This document shows, piece by piece, positions 25,829 to 35,426 of a DNA stretch of 64,000 nt. The notes below the pieces were generated by a model. That model was given only the letters and a program-made list of their open reading frames with translations. It was not told the DNA's origin and did no database searches. Both the position numbers and the translations under genes were made by a program. The stretch comes from Janthinobacterium rivuli. GTDB taxonomy: Bacteria; Pseudomonadota; Gammaproteobacteria; Burkholderiales; Burkholderiaceae_D. Position 1 is the stretch's first letter, and each line of letters opens with the position of its first letter. The stretch spans positions 1 through 64,000 of the forward strand of contig NZ_WFLJ01000004.1 of assembly GCF_009208735.1 (NCBI RefSeq), read 5' to 3'.

Positions 25829-28800
25829 GCGTATTCTCCTTTCACTGCATTGGCCCAGGCGGATGCCCGGGACGATTTATCCACGCCATCGACCACCGTC
25901 CTGGCGGCGTTGGCATTCGATTCAAAGGTAGCCTGGATGGTGGCGCCCGTTTGCGCCCGCTGGTCGGCGCGCAAGCCTTCCAGTTCGACACGCATGGCCT
26001 GGTTGTCTTCGCGCAGGCCGCGGATTTCGGCCACCAGCACCTCGGAGCCGACGTTCGCCGCCGACGAGTAGCGCACGGGGTCGAAGACTACCGCTGCAAC
26101 AGGGGAAGTCATCGCAGCCAGTGCCGCGACCACGGGAGGATTACCGAGTTGCACCCCCAGATCCGCCGCACCGCCCATCGCCGCCCGCAGGCCGGCGATG
26201 GCTTGTACCACCGTCAGCACGCTGTCGTTGATGGTGATCAGGCCTGACACCTGGGCATGGAGCGCATCCAGGCTGGCCTGCTGCACGTCGACCTGCGCGG
26301 CAGCCCATTTCAACGCTTCCTTGTTCGCTTCCACCACGCGGGCGTAATCGGCCGCATAACGTGCGTCGGACGCGTTGACCACCTGCGAGGCCGTCAAAAA
26401 GGCCTGCTCGGCGGCAGACAAACCCGATTGCGCCGTCGTGTCGCCCGCATTCGCGGCCGCCAGGGTTTTCTCGAACTGGGCCCGCGCTTCAGCGTACTTC
26501 TGCTCAGGCGTCAGCGTCGACTGGGCCCCCAACGCCATGCTGGAGTTCAGGCCATTCAGGGTCGTCACCCACGATTTCGATTTCTCCAGCGCCGACTTGG
26601 CCGCCGCCGATTCCGTCTCGTAGGCCTTGGCCAGCGCATCCTTCGCGCTGGTCACCGCCTTGACAGCCTGGATCTGGTCAAACAATCCCCGATTACCGTC
26701 GGCGATGCCGGCGCGCTGGGCGGCCAGCAATTGCGCTTCGCTTTGCGTCAGCTGATTCAACTGCTGTTGTAAGTCCCGCCGTTCGCTGGCGATGTCGCTG
26801 GCCGTCTTGCTCACTACGGCCAGCTCGCCCGTGGCGGCGCTGAGGTCGGCGGCATAGTCGGCCGCCTTCTTGAACGGTTCGGCCAAGGACAGCAGGGCCA
26901 CATACAATTCAGCCGACCCTTCTTTTCCGATAGCCACGCCATCAGCAGCGGACAGTACGGCAGCCTTGAAGCCATCCATCGTCGTCACGCCACCCAAGCT
27001 CAGCTTGCCCATGGCGTCATTCACCGAATTGGTGATCGGCGCCATTCTTTCGGCTTCAGTCAGGAAGTTTTCGACGAAAAACCCCGTACCACTTGTCAGT
27101 TTATCGATACCACCAGCTGCGTCGATCAGATGTTCGCTCAACTTCACGGCACCCAGGCCTGTCGTATTGAATGCCTTGCCCAGCACCGCCAGTACATCCG
27201 TCACTTGCATGTAGTCATTCGCAACGCGCGCCAAGGTTTCCAGATACCCCTCGCCGACCTTCTGGTACTGCTCCAGGCCGCCCACACCAAACTTGGCCAT
27301 ATCGTCGCCCAGCTTGGAAAAGGCAGCTTCCAGCGCTTTCTGAATCTCGTCACCTTTCAGGTCTTTCAGCGAGATCTTGCCCAGATCGACCACGAAGGAC
27401 TTCAACCGCGCGTTGAATGCATCACCGCCCATTCCCAGCATGCCGGCCGCCGCCTTGACGGTATCGGAAAGGCCGAGAATGACTTTACCGAATTGATCGT
27501 TCGCTTCGCGGTCGAGACCACTCAATGCCGTACGTTTCTTGTCACGGGAAAACCAGCCACCCGACGTCTTGGTATCCGTGTACTGACTGGCCGATACGCC
27601 TCCCTCCTGAATGCTGTCCAGCGTAGCCTTGTGCAACATGAGGCCCGTGTCGATCGTCGTCGTTTTACCGCCGAAGATAGAGCCAAGGATGCCGCCCGTG
27701 ATTTTTCCGACCAGCCCTCCTGTCAGCTTATCGAGCGTCAGGCCAATGACACCTCCCGTGATGGCAACGCCAAGTGCGGAAGAGCCAAACGTCGCCGCGC
27801 TGCCCTTGCTATCCGGCGCCATCGCGCCCGTCACGCCGGAATTGCGCACCAACAGTCCGCCCAAGCCACCTATGCCCGCCGCCACCTGGCGCAGCGAGTA
27901 AGCCATCGAGGCGGAGTACGCGAGCCCGAGTCCGGAGTTTTTCTCCATGATTTCCAGCGAATTCGCGATCGAATTACTCTTTGCGCTGCTGTCGCCCAAT
28001 ACCGTGCCCGTGCCAGTTGCCGCCTGCCTGTCCTTGGCGGTGGTATCGCCACCACCGCCGCCGGAAACGGCAACGCCGATGGCCATCAGCATGCCAGCCA
28101 CCATGGCGAATGCGCCGATGTTGGCTGGGAATGGCGCAGCCAGCGAAGCGGCAAGGGCCGACGTTCCGTAGGCGCTGGACTTGGCCGCTTCCGCCGCAGC
28201 CACCGGAGCGACAGATGCCGCAGTACTTGTAACTTCCGCAGTCGTCGCTGCTGTTTTCGCCGTCGTCACCAGGGTGATATTCGTTAGTTTTTCAAACAGC
28301 GACTTGGCATTCATGGCAAATTCATAGGCACGGAAGCCTTTTTCCACCTTTTCCATGAGTTCATAGCCGGCCGACTTCTCTTTGAAAAAGCCTTTCGCGG
28401 CAGTCGCCATGTCGTGATACTGCTTGACCGTGGCCCTTTTCCTGTTTTCCTGCGCCTTTTCCTGCCCTTTTTCGGACGGGTCTTCCTTCACTTCCTTGGC
28501 GAAGTTAAAATCGATATCGTCCTGCGCCTTCCTGAAGCCCAGCAAGGCCGTGGTCATTTTTCCGATAGTGCCGCCCACCTTGCCAAACGCGCGCTCCAGC
28601 TTTTCACCGAACGTCTTGGCAAATTCACCCGCCTCCTTCCATTCCGCCTCGCTATATTTGCGTGTGGGGGTTGCCGGTGCTGCCTTTGCCTTGACATCGG
28701 CGGCCTCTTTGCCTGCCGTGTCCAGCTTGTCCTGGCGCAGCTCCTCAATCGCAAAAGCGCCATATTTGGCGCCTGCGCCGGCCGTGGCTGTGCTACCTGC

Positions 28801-29103
28801 GGCGCGGAAAGCCGCCAGCCGCGTATAGGCATTGCCCAGGCCATTGACCACCTTGAAGGCATCGGCCAACGACTTCGCCTCGCCGGCATTCCATGTCCCC
28901 AGGGCCTTCGAGGCGGCGGTGGCATCGCGTGCCTGCTCGGCCAGGGCGCGCAGCAACACCGCCGACGATTCCGCCTCCGTATTGGCCGCCTTCATGCCCT
29001 CGGCCGCAGCCAGGCTGGCCTCGCTGATTGCTTTCAGTACCTGTGTGGTATCGGTCGCCTTCGTCAAGTCAATGACAAGTTTTAATTCTGTTATCTCTGG
29101 CAT
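25825..29103 (-). CDS. Tail tape measure protein
   Basis: A 1092-residue, largely helical, Ala-rich protein: long coiled-coil segments (residues ~10-150 and ~740-1000), a hydrophobic middle (about residues 310-350, FAMVAGMLMAIGVAVSGGGG, and the AITGGVIGLTLDKLTGG area) and many repeating alanines. This is the standard picture of a tape measure protein, which sets the tail length. By the usual rule of about 1.5 angstrom per residue, the tail would be near 160 nm; this is inference. ATG 29103 (MPEITELKLVIDLTKATD) is preferred over an upstream start at 29169 because the preceding residues look non-coding and the terminator at 29114-29138 would overlap them. Confidence 0.85.
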   Translation of the reverse strand: MPEITELKLVIDLTKATDTTQVLKAISEASLAAAEGMKAANTEAESSAVLLRALAEQARDATAASKALGTWNAGEAKSLADAFKVVNGLGNAYTRLAAFRAAGSTATAGAGAKYGAFAIEELRQDKLDTAGKEAADVKAKAAPATPTRKYSEAEWKEAGEFAKTFGEKLERAFGKVGGTIGKMTTALLGFRKAQDDIDFNFAKEVKEDPSEKGQEKAQENRKRATVKQYHDMATAAKGFFKEKSAGYELMEKVEKGFRAYEFAMNAKSLFEKLTNITLVTTAKTAATTAEVTSTAASVAPVAAAEAAKSSAYGTSALAASLAAPFPANIGAFAMVAGMLMAIGVAVSGGGGGDTTAKDRQAATGTGTVLGDSSAKSNSIANSLEIMEKNSGLGLAYSASMAYSLRQVAAGIGGLGGLLVRNSGVTGAMAPDSKGSAATFGSSALGVAITGGVIGLTLDKLTGGLVGKITGGILGSIFGGKTTTIDTGLMLHKATLDSIQEGGVSASQYTDTKTSGGWFSRDKKRTALSGLDREANDQFGKVILGLSDTVKAAAGMLGMGGDAFNARLKSFVVDLGKISLKDLKGDEIQKALEAAFSKLGDDMAKFGVGGLEQYQKVGEGYLETLARVANDYMQVTDVLAVLGKAFNTTGLGAVKLSEHLIDAAGGIDKLTSGTGFFVENFLTEAERMAPITNSVNDAMGKLSLGGVTTMDGFKAAVLSAADGVAIGKEGSAELYVALLSLAEPFKKAADYAADLSAATGELAVVSKTASDIASERRDLQQQLNQLTQSEAQLLAAQRAGIADGNRGLFDQIQAVKAVTSAKDALAKAYETESAAAKSALEKSKSWVTTLNGLNSSMALGAQSTLTPEQKYAEARAQFEKTLAAANAGDTTAQSGLSAAEQAFLTASQVVNASDARYAADYARVVEANKEALKWAAAQVDVQQASLDALHAQVSGLITINDSVLTVVQAIAGLRAAMGGAADLGVQLGNPPVVAALAAMTSPVAAVVFDPVRYSSAANVGSEVLVAEIRGLREDNQAMRVELEGLRADQRAQTGATIQATFESNANAARTVVDGVDKSSRASAWANAVKGEYA

Positions 29104-29113
29104 GGTTGGCCCA

Positions 29114-29138
29114 TAAAAAAAGGCCGCGCATGGCGGCC
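29114..29138 (-). terminator. Intrinsic terminator ahead of tape measure gene
   Basis: Minus strand GGCCGC - CATGC - GCGGCC followed by seven T. It sits just 11 bases before the tape measure ATG, inside the operon. Confidence 0.8.
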
Positions 29139-29155
29139 GGGTTGGAAAATGCGGG

Positions 29156-29515
29156 TCAGCCCGCCGCATGCTGGTGCGACAGGAACAGCGCGTCGAGCTG
29201 GTCCAGCAGCTGGTGCTCGAACGGCTCGATGGCGATGGCGTGACGCGCCTGCCAGGCGAGGATTTCCGTGCTGGCGATGGGGTTGACGGCCATGCCGTTC
29301 TGGCGCTTGCGGTTCAATTGCACGAACCATTCCCACACGTGGGCCAGCTCGAACGGCATGGGCGGCGTCGCCTCTTCGGGCGGCGCGCGGTACAGCGGAT
29401 GGCGCCGGGCCGCATCGATGTGCTCGCCCTTGGCATGGCCGTCGGCCGCCCGCGCGCCGCGCTCGAACTGGTGCCCGGCGTAGCGCAGCAGGCTGGCCGT
29501 CAGAGTTTCAAAAAA
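29156..29515 (-). CDS. Tail assembly chaperone frameshift extension (lambda T-like)
   Basis: An open frame in the -1 phase relative to the chaperone gene, continuous from the slippery site at 29509-29515 to a stop at 29156-29158, with no stop in between. It encodes LTASLLRYAGHQFERGARAA, then HPLYRAPPEEATPPMPFELA and a helical C-terminus HQLLDQLDALFLSHQHAAG. It lacks a good start of its own; the only ATG (29359) would lose half the sequence. The arrangement matches lambda gpT, made only as the gpG-T fusion, and it precedes the tape measure gene as in lambda. Confidence 0.8.
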   Translation of the reverse strand, partial: FFETLTASLLRYAGHQFERGARAADGHAKGEHIDAARRHPLYRAPPEEATPPMPFELAHVWEWFVQLNRKRQNGMAVNPIASTEILAWQARHAIAIEPFEHQLLDQLDALFLSHQHAAG

Positions 29516-29943
29516 TTCGACTCGTTTTCCAGCGCCGTGGTGACCTTTTCCTGCCAGGTCGGGTATTTTTCAAAGGCCGCTTCCAGCAGCGCGGCATCGA
29601 GCGGCACGGGTGCACCATTGCTGGTGAAACCGTACCAGCCGGTGACCACGGCCAGCGCCAGGCGCTTCTGGTTGCCGTCGATGGCTTGCACCAGCAGCTC
29701 CGCGCCTTCGTCGGTGGACGCGTCGATGGCCGTCTTGCGGCGCGCCGATTTCTTGTAGCCCTCGGCGCGCACGGCGTTGTTGGCCAGGCGGTATTGCTCG
29801 CTGTTCTTGCCGACGATGGTCAGGCCGGCCACCGCTTCGCCATCCGCGTCGAAGATGACGGGCACGTCGAAGGTGACGGGAGTGGCAGCCGCGTGGATGT
29901 TGCCGATGTCGAAACCTGCCTGGATTTTTTGTGCGTTGTTCAT
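29500..29943 (-). CDS. Tail assembly chaperone (lambda G-like)
   Basis: A 147-residue protein starting MNNAQKIQAGFDIGNIHAAA and ending NESNFLKL, of the phage tail assembly chaperone type that binds the tape measure and tail tube subunits. ATG 29943 is preferred to an upstream start because the preceding frame is a hydrophobic, non-phage-like string across the terminator. The last codons contain T TTT TTG (29509-29515), a -1 slippery heptamer whose slippage opens the 29156-29515 frame. Confidence 0.8.
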   Translation of the reverse strand: MNNAQKIQAGFDIGNIHAAATPVTFDVPVIFDADGEAVAGLTIVGKNSEQYRLANNAVRAEGYKKSARRKTAIDASTDEGAELLVQAIDGNQKRLALAVVTGWYGFTSNGAPVPLDAALLEAAFEKYPTWQEKVTTALENESNFLKL

Positions 29944-29975
29944 GTGTGCTGCTTTCTGGATGAAGTAGAAAAGTA

Positions 29976-30001
29976 TAAAAAAGGCCGCCATCACGGCGGC
30001 C
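29976..30001 (-). terminator. Intrinsic terminator between tail tube and chaperone genes
   Basis: Minus strand GGCCGCC - GTGAT - GGCGGCC followed by six T. Lies between the tail tube stop (30022) and chaperone start (29943). Confidence 0.85.
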
Positions 30002-30021
30002 CCGGTACAGACGCTAGCCGC

Positions 30022-31227
30022 TTACAGCGCGCTGTCCTGGATGCTCAGGGTGGTCGCTTCATGCTGCGCGTCGGTGCCCTTGTAGCGCAGGACGTCGAAG
30101 GCGCAGGTGACGATCTTGTTTTTTTCGCCGTCGTCGATCTTGGCCGAGGTGATCTTGATGCGGCCCATGGCCAGCGCCAGCACGTCGGCCGTCGGCGCCG
30201 TGCCCGACGCCATGGCGTAGGCCAGCGGGATTTCCGTCTCGGACTTGAAGTAGTCGAGGTAGGTGGCGTCCTGCAGCAACACCGTGAACTGGCCCGAGCC
30301 CATCACCTTGCCGCGCGAGGCGGCCGTGGCGTACTTCGAGCCGATCACCGGATCGACCTTGACCTGGCCGTCGAGCGAGACGGACATGCCGGTGCAGATC
30401 TGCGACGGGATGCCGTTCACGGACAGCATGGCCGTGGCGCCCGAGAACTTGCCGGAACCCGGCGCGGCCAGCGGCGTGGGGAAGTACGGCACGGCCGTGG
30501 TCGGGCCTTCCGCCTTGCCCATCAGGGTGAAATCGAGGCTGGTGATGCCGTTCGGCTGCACGGCGATGTCCATCTTGCTGACCAGCTGGTCGACGAAGCT
30601 GCGATGCACGCCGATCTTCGGGTCCTGCACTTCGGCCGTGAACCAGTCGGTGGTATGGCCCGTCAACGGGGTGAAACTGCGCTTGCCCACCGCCGCCACG
30701 CCGACCGAGTCGCCGGCCGCCTTGACGATCATCGCCGAACCATCCATAAACTGGCCATTCAGGTTGGTGGCCGTCACCGACGTGACGAAAAAGTTCTTCG
30801 CGTTGTTGGCGGCGGCCGGTGCCGTCATGCCGGTGATGCGCACCACGCTGCCGGCGCGGAAACCCTCCGCCAGCCAGGAACCGGCGCTGCGCGTCAGGCC
30901 CGTGGCGGCAGCGGCGATGGTGGTTTGCGCGGCAGCCACGCCGCCTGCCGTGAAATCGCGGCGCAGCAGCGCGGCCATCAGCGGTGCATACGTGCCGCAC
31001 GCCGCTTCGGCCTTGATGGCGCCCGTGGTGCGGAAGTTGCCCAGACGGGTATCGCCCTGCTGCTGGCTGGCGTCGATTTCGGCGCTCGCGTATTTGTCCG
31101 CTTCCGTGTCGAAGGTGGCCGTGACGCGGGGATAAATCTGGCCGCCGCCGGCGGCGGCCTTGCTGCCTTCGGCGCTTTGTTTGCTGATAACGATCAAGCT
31201 GTCGATACCGTTTGCTGTCGATGCCAT
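30022..31227 (-). CDS. Major tail tube protein (siphophage type)
   Basis: A 401-residue protein of the phage tail tube family (lambda V / TTP-like, extended). The N-terminus MASTANGIDSLIVISKQSAEG and the middle LTGHTTDWFTAEVQDP and KMDIAVQPNGITSLDFTLMG are typical of non-contractile tail tube subunits. It is larger than lambda V, probably by an Ig-like or other inserted domain around residues 90-170. It is the first structural gene of the operon and forms the tail shaft together with the tape measure. No sheath gene is found, so the tail is non-contractile. Confidence 0.82.
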   Translation of the reverse strand: MASTANGIDSLIVISKQSAEGSKAAAGGGQIYPRVTATFDTEADKYASAEIDASQQQGDTRLGNFRTTGAIKAEAACGTYAPLMAALLRRDFTAGGVAAAQTTIAAAATGLTRSAGSWLAEGFRAGSVVRITGMTAPAAANNAKNFFVTSVTATNLNGQFMDGSAMIVKAAGDSVGVAAVGKRSFTPLTGHTTDWFTAEVQDPKIGVHRSFVDQLVSKMDIAVQPNGITSLDFTLMGKAEGPTTAVPYFPTPLAAPGSGKFSGATAMLSVNGIPSQICTGMSVSLDGQVKVDPVIGSKYATAASRGKVMGSGQFTVLLQDATYLDYFKSETEIPLAYAMASGTAPTADVLALAMGRIKITSAKIDDGEKNKIVTCAFDVLRYKGTDAQHEATTLSIQDSAL

Positions 31228-31302
31228 AGTTGTAAAACCTTTCGTGGGATGAAAACCGCCGGAGCGGCCTTGTGGGAAAAACTGAAAAATGGGCGATGAA
31301 AC

Positions 31303-31334
31303 GAAAAAGCCCGCACACGGTGAGGTGGCGGGCT
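31303..31334 (-). terminator. Leader terminator ahead of tail operon
   Basis: Minus strand AGCCCGC - 13-base loop - GCGGGCT followed by TTTTTC. About 75 bases before the tail tube ATG and about 190 bases after the candidate late promoter. Confidence 0.75.
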
Positions 31335-31522
31335 GGCGTCCAGATGGCGCGGGGCCATGCCGGACGGAAGATGGGCGAAGGGGCCATGAAGGCCGTTCGC
31401 TGCGCTGAATTCCCCTATCGGTGTCGCGCCGAAAGCGCGTCTATTACGAGTGGAGAAGCATGTGGTGTACTGCGGTGTGACGGGTGTTGCCGGTGTTGCT
31501 GTTGCTGCCTGATCGAGACTCT

Positions 31523-31528
31523 ATTGTA
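31523..31528 (-). promoter_or_regulatory. Candidate late promoter -10 box
   Basis: TACAAT on the minus strand, 41 bases downstream of the Q-like stop. No good -35 box at 17-base spacing (CTGGCG-like only). The weak -35 would suit an activator- or antiterminator-controlled promoter. Confidence 0.4.
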
Positions 31529-31569
31529 GGGGCGTTTTTTTCAGCGCCAGGCATATTGCAAAAAATTTG

Positions 31570-32112
31570 TCAGTGACCGAGGCGGCGCATGGCGCGGGCG
31601 CCGTGCGACTGGAAGATGGCTTCCAGTTCGCTGACCATGTCCTTGATGCGTTCGAGCTCGAAGCCGCCGGAGCAGCTGATGGCCGCTTCGCCGGCGCCGT
31701 GGCACGCCTTGCAAACGACGGGCGCGCCGGCCTGCATGGCGGCGACGACGCCCGTGCCGTGGCAGACCTTGCATTTGCTGTCGAGCCAATGCGCGAGCGA
31801 CGCTTCGGCCACGCGGCGGTACAAGGTATTGGCCGCCTGCGCATCCCAGGCCGTCTGCGCCTTGACCCAGCGCCGCGCGCGGCCCCTCTGCGTCACGGCC
31901 GCCGTCCAGGCGCGCAGCAATTGGGCCAGGTTGCCCGCATTGCCCTCGAACAGGCGGCTGATGGTGCCGTCCGCGTACTTGACGCGGCACAGCAAGGCGC
32001 CCATGTCGCCGGCCAGCGCGGCCGCCGCGATCACGTCCAGGTCGTGGTGGACGGCATCGTCGCGCAGGTTCCGCGACGACAGCGATGCGATGAATTTTTC
32101 TGCAAATCCCAT
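31570..32112 (-). CDS. Zinc-finger antiterminator Q-like regulator
   Basis: A 180-residue protein with two DnaJ-type zinc-finger motifs, CKVCHGTG (about residues 113-120) and CKACHGAG (about residues 132-139), behind a helical N-terminal region. Lambdoid antiterminator Q proteins of the phage 82/21 type carry a comparable CxxC...CxxC finger. The gene lies where Q lies: right before the late promoter, leader terminator and structural genes, and downstream of the regulatory genes. No J-domain or chaperone sequence is present. Q-like function is inferred from position plus zinc finger; another regulator is possible. Confidence 0.55.
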   Translation of the reverse strand: MGFAEKFIASLSSRNLRDDAVHHDLDVIAAAALAGDMGALLCRVKYADGTISRLFEGNAGNLAQLLRAWTAAVTQRGRARRWVKAQTAWDAQAANTLYRRVAEASLAHWLDSKCKVCHGTGVVAAMQAGAPVVCKACHGAGEAAISCSGGFELERIKDMVSELEAIFQSHGARAMRRLGH

Positions 32113-32130
32113 GATTTCTCCTCGTTGATG

Positions 32131-32547
32131 CTAATCGTTATTCCGTGCCGGGCCAAACAGCGCCGCCACCAGCGGATCGCGGTGCGCCGTGCCGCGCGCC
32201 CAGCTGGCCGTGCGGCGCACCTGCGGCGGCAGTTCGGCCCAGCCGTCAACCTCGTCGTCCTGCTCGCCCAGCGCATACAGGGCGGGCCGCTGGCGCCCCG
32301 GTTCCGTGCAATGGCGCTGCGCCAGGTGAATCTGTCCCATGCCGCACATGTGGCGCAGATAGCGGCTCATGGTGCCCGCATCGAGTCCCAGCAAGGCGGA
32401 CAACTGCGCCGCGCTGGCCTGGCCCTGCTCGCGGATGTACTGCGCGATGCGGGCGATATGCAGCTGCGACTTCTTGCTGCGTCCCTGTAACTGGCGCCCC
32501 TGCCGTGGCGCCGCCCTGCCTTCAACCAACTGACTGCTGTTCAACAT
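32131..32547 (-). CDS. Winged-helix DNA-binding regulator
   Basis: A 138-residue protein with a MarR/DeoR-like winged helix-turn-helix: HIARIAQYIREQGQASAAQL then LGLDAGTMSRYLRHMCGMGQ, ending in an ALYALG wing (about residues 30-90). The start is ATG 32547 (MLNSSQLVEG); the longer frame to 32625 would run into the operator region. It is divergent from the S24 repressor and is the first gene of the operon, 18 bases before the Q-like gene. Probably an early regulator or activator of the tail operon. Confidence 0.65.
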   Translation of the reverse strand: MLNSSQLVEGRAAPRQGRQLQGRSKKSQLHIARIAQYIREQGQASAAQLSALLGLDAGTMSRYLRHMCGMGQIHLAQRHCTEPGRQRPALYALGEQDDEVDGWAELPPQVRRTASWARGTAHRDPLVAALFGPARNND

Positions 32548-32577
32548 CTGCCTGACCTCCCGTGGTGCTGCCCACCG

Positions 32578-32599
32578 GCAAACGCTGTAGTGCGTTTGC
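32578..32599. promoter_or_regulatory. Inverted repeat in divergent control region
   Basis: GCAAACGC - TGTAGT - GCGTTTGC, a perfect 8-base inverted repeat, 31 bases upstream of the wHTH start. A candidate operator for one of the local regulators. It is followed by TTGC-GACAG-GCAA. Confidence 0.5.
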
Positions 32600-32617
32600 G
32601 ACAGGCAACGAGTGGAC

Positions 32618-32632
32618 TTTATCAATCGCTAA
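32618..32632 (+). promoter_or_regulatory. Candidate repressor operator O1
   Basis: TTTATCAATCGCTAA, first of three matching 15-base sites (also 32656-32670 and, on the minus strand, 33429-33443). Confidence 0.6.
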
Positions 32633-32655
32633 TGTTAAAGTCAAGCATTTGGTAA

Positions 32656-32670
32656 TTTATCAAACGGTAA
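32656..32670 (+). promoter_or_regulatory. Candidate repressor operator O2
   Basis: TTTATCAAACGGTAA, 38 bases after O1 and 27 bases before the repressor start. Site spacing near four helical turns allows cooperative binding on one DNA face. Confidence 0.6.
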
Positions 32671-32696
32671 ATTTCAGGTTTAATGTGGAGATGAAT

Positions 32697-33419
32697 ATGT
32701 ATCAATACAGACGCGACCGCCTGCTGGCCCTGATCCGCGAGCACTACGACAACACGCGCAAGAAAATTTCCGACGTCAGCGGCTGGAGCGAGGCGCGTAT
32801 CTCGCAAATCCTCTCGCCCACGTACCGCGAAGGACGCGCCTTCAGCGAAAAGATCGCGCGCAAGCTGGAAGCGGACCTGCAGCTCGACAGCATGTACTTC
32901 GACCAGGGTGCGGCGCCCGACCAGGCGACGCTGGCCGCGCGTGCCCTGGGCGCGCCGGGTGAAGTACAACCGGTGGTGGTGGTCGATGGCGAGGATGAGC
33001 GCTTCTACCCGATCCGCAAGGTGAAGCTGCGCCTGTCGGCTGGCATCACGGGCTTTGCCATCGAACCGGAAACGCACGACGGCAGCACCATCAGCGTGCC
33101 GCGCAGCTGGGTCGAGCGCAATGGCTACCACCCTGAAAAACTGGTGGCGATCAAGGTCAAGGGCGAGAGCATGGAGCCGGCCCTGTACGAGGACGACGTG
33201 GTGATCATCAACACGGCCGACAACCGGCCGGCCGATGGCATTGTGTTTGCCATCAATTACGAAGGCGAGCCGGTGGTCAAGCGCATGGCGCGCGATATCG
33301 GCGAATGGTGGCTGACGTCGGACAACCCGGATCAGCGCAAATACCACCGCAAGCTGTGCCGCGGCAATGAATGCCTGATCGTGGGCAGGGTCGTGCGCAA
33401 GGAAAGCGACCGTATCTGA
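32697..33419 (+). CDS. S24-family phage-type repressor (CI/LexA-like)
   Basis: A 240-residue repressor with an N-terminal helix-turn-helix (KKISDVSGWSEARISQILSP, about residues 23-42) and a C-terminal S24 peptidase domain: serine in KVKGESMEPAL (S158), lysine in EPVVKRMARD (K195). A candidate Ala-Gly cleavage site lies in LRLSAGITG (A115-G116). ATG 32697 is chosen because GGAG lies six bases upstream; ATG 32691 is in the same frame. If RecA-stimulated self-cleavage occurs as in CI, DNA damage would induce the divergent tail operon. The repressor is divergent from the wHTH gene. Confidence 0.88.
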   Translation: MYQYRRDRLLALIREHYDNTRKKISDVSGWSEARISQILSPTYREGRAFSEKIARKLEADLQLDSMYFDQGAAPDQATLAARALGAPGEVQPVVVVDGEDERFYPIRKVKLRLSAGITGFAIEPETHDGSTISVPRSWVERNGYHPEKLVAIKVKGESMEPALYEDDVVIINTADNRPADGIVFAINYEGEPVVKRMARDIGEWWLTSDNPDQRKYHRKLCRGNECLIVGRVVRKESDRI

Positions 33420-33420
33420 A

Positions 33421-33450
33421 AACGAAGTTTATCGATTGATAAACTTCGTT
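33421..33450. terminator. Perfect hairpin between repressor and prpE, with operator-like loop
   Basis: AACGAAGTTTATC - GATT - GATAAACTTCGTT: 13-base arms, 4-base loop. It lies between convergent genes (prpE stop at 33455), so a bidirectional terminator is likely, although T runs are short. Its centre (33429-33443, minus strand TTTATCAATCGATAA) repeats the operator sequence upstream of the repressor. Confidence 0.75.
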
Positions 33451-33454
33451 TCCG

Positions 33455-35350
<1,896 letters not shown>

Positions 35351-35426
35351 GTCTCCTCCGGTGTGCGTGCAATCTGTAGCGGGCCTGGGCGCCGCTGATG
35401 TGTACCACCTGCCTGCGTATTTCTTC

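Larger units (their letters stand above)
31228..31569 (-). other. Late-operon leader region
   Basis: About 340 bases with no supportable gene between the tail tube start and the Q-like regulator. It contains, in minus-strand order, a -10 box (31523-31528), then an intrinsic terminator (31303-31334) and the tail tube ribosome-binding site. This is the arrangement of a lambda pR'-type late leader. Confidence 0.6.

Noticed and set aside
32585..32604. LexA (SOS) box CTGT...ACAG near the tail-cluster repressor
   Set aside because: Spacing is 12 bases, not the 8 of the LexA consensus; the bases form other inverted repeats.
14670..33450. Reading the tail cluster as an ordinary complete prophage
   Set aside because: No integrase, head, terminase or replication genes are present within it and both flanks are host metabolic genes. 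A degraded prophage remains possible, but the intact overlaps argue against it.
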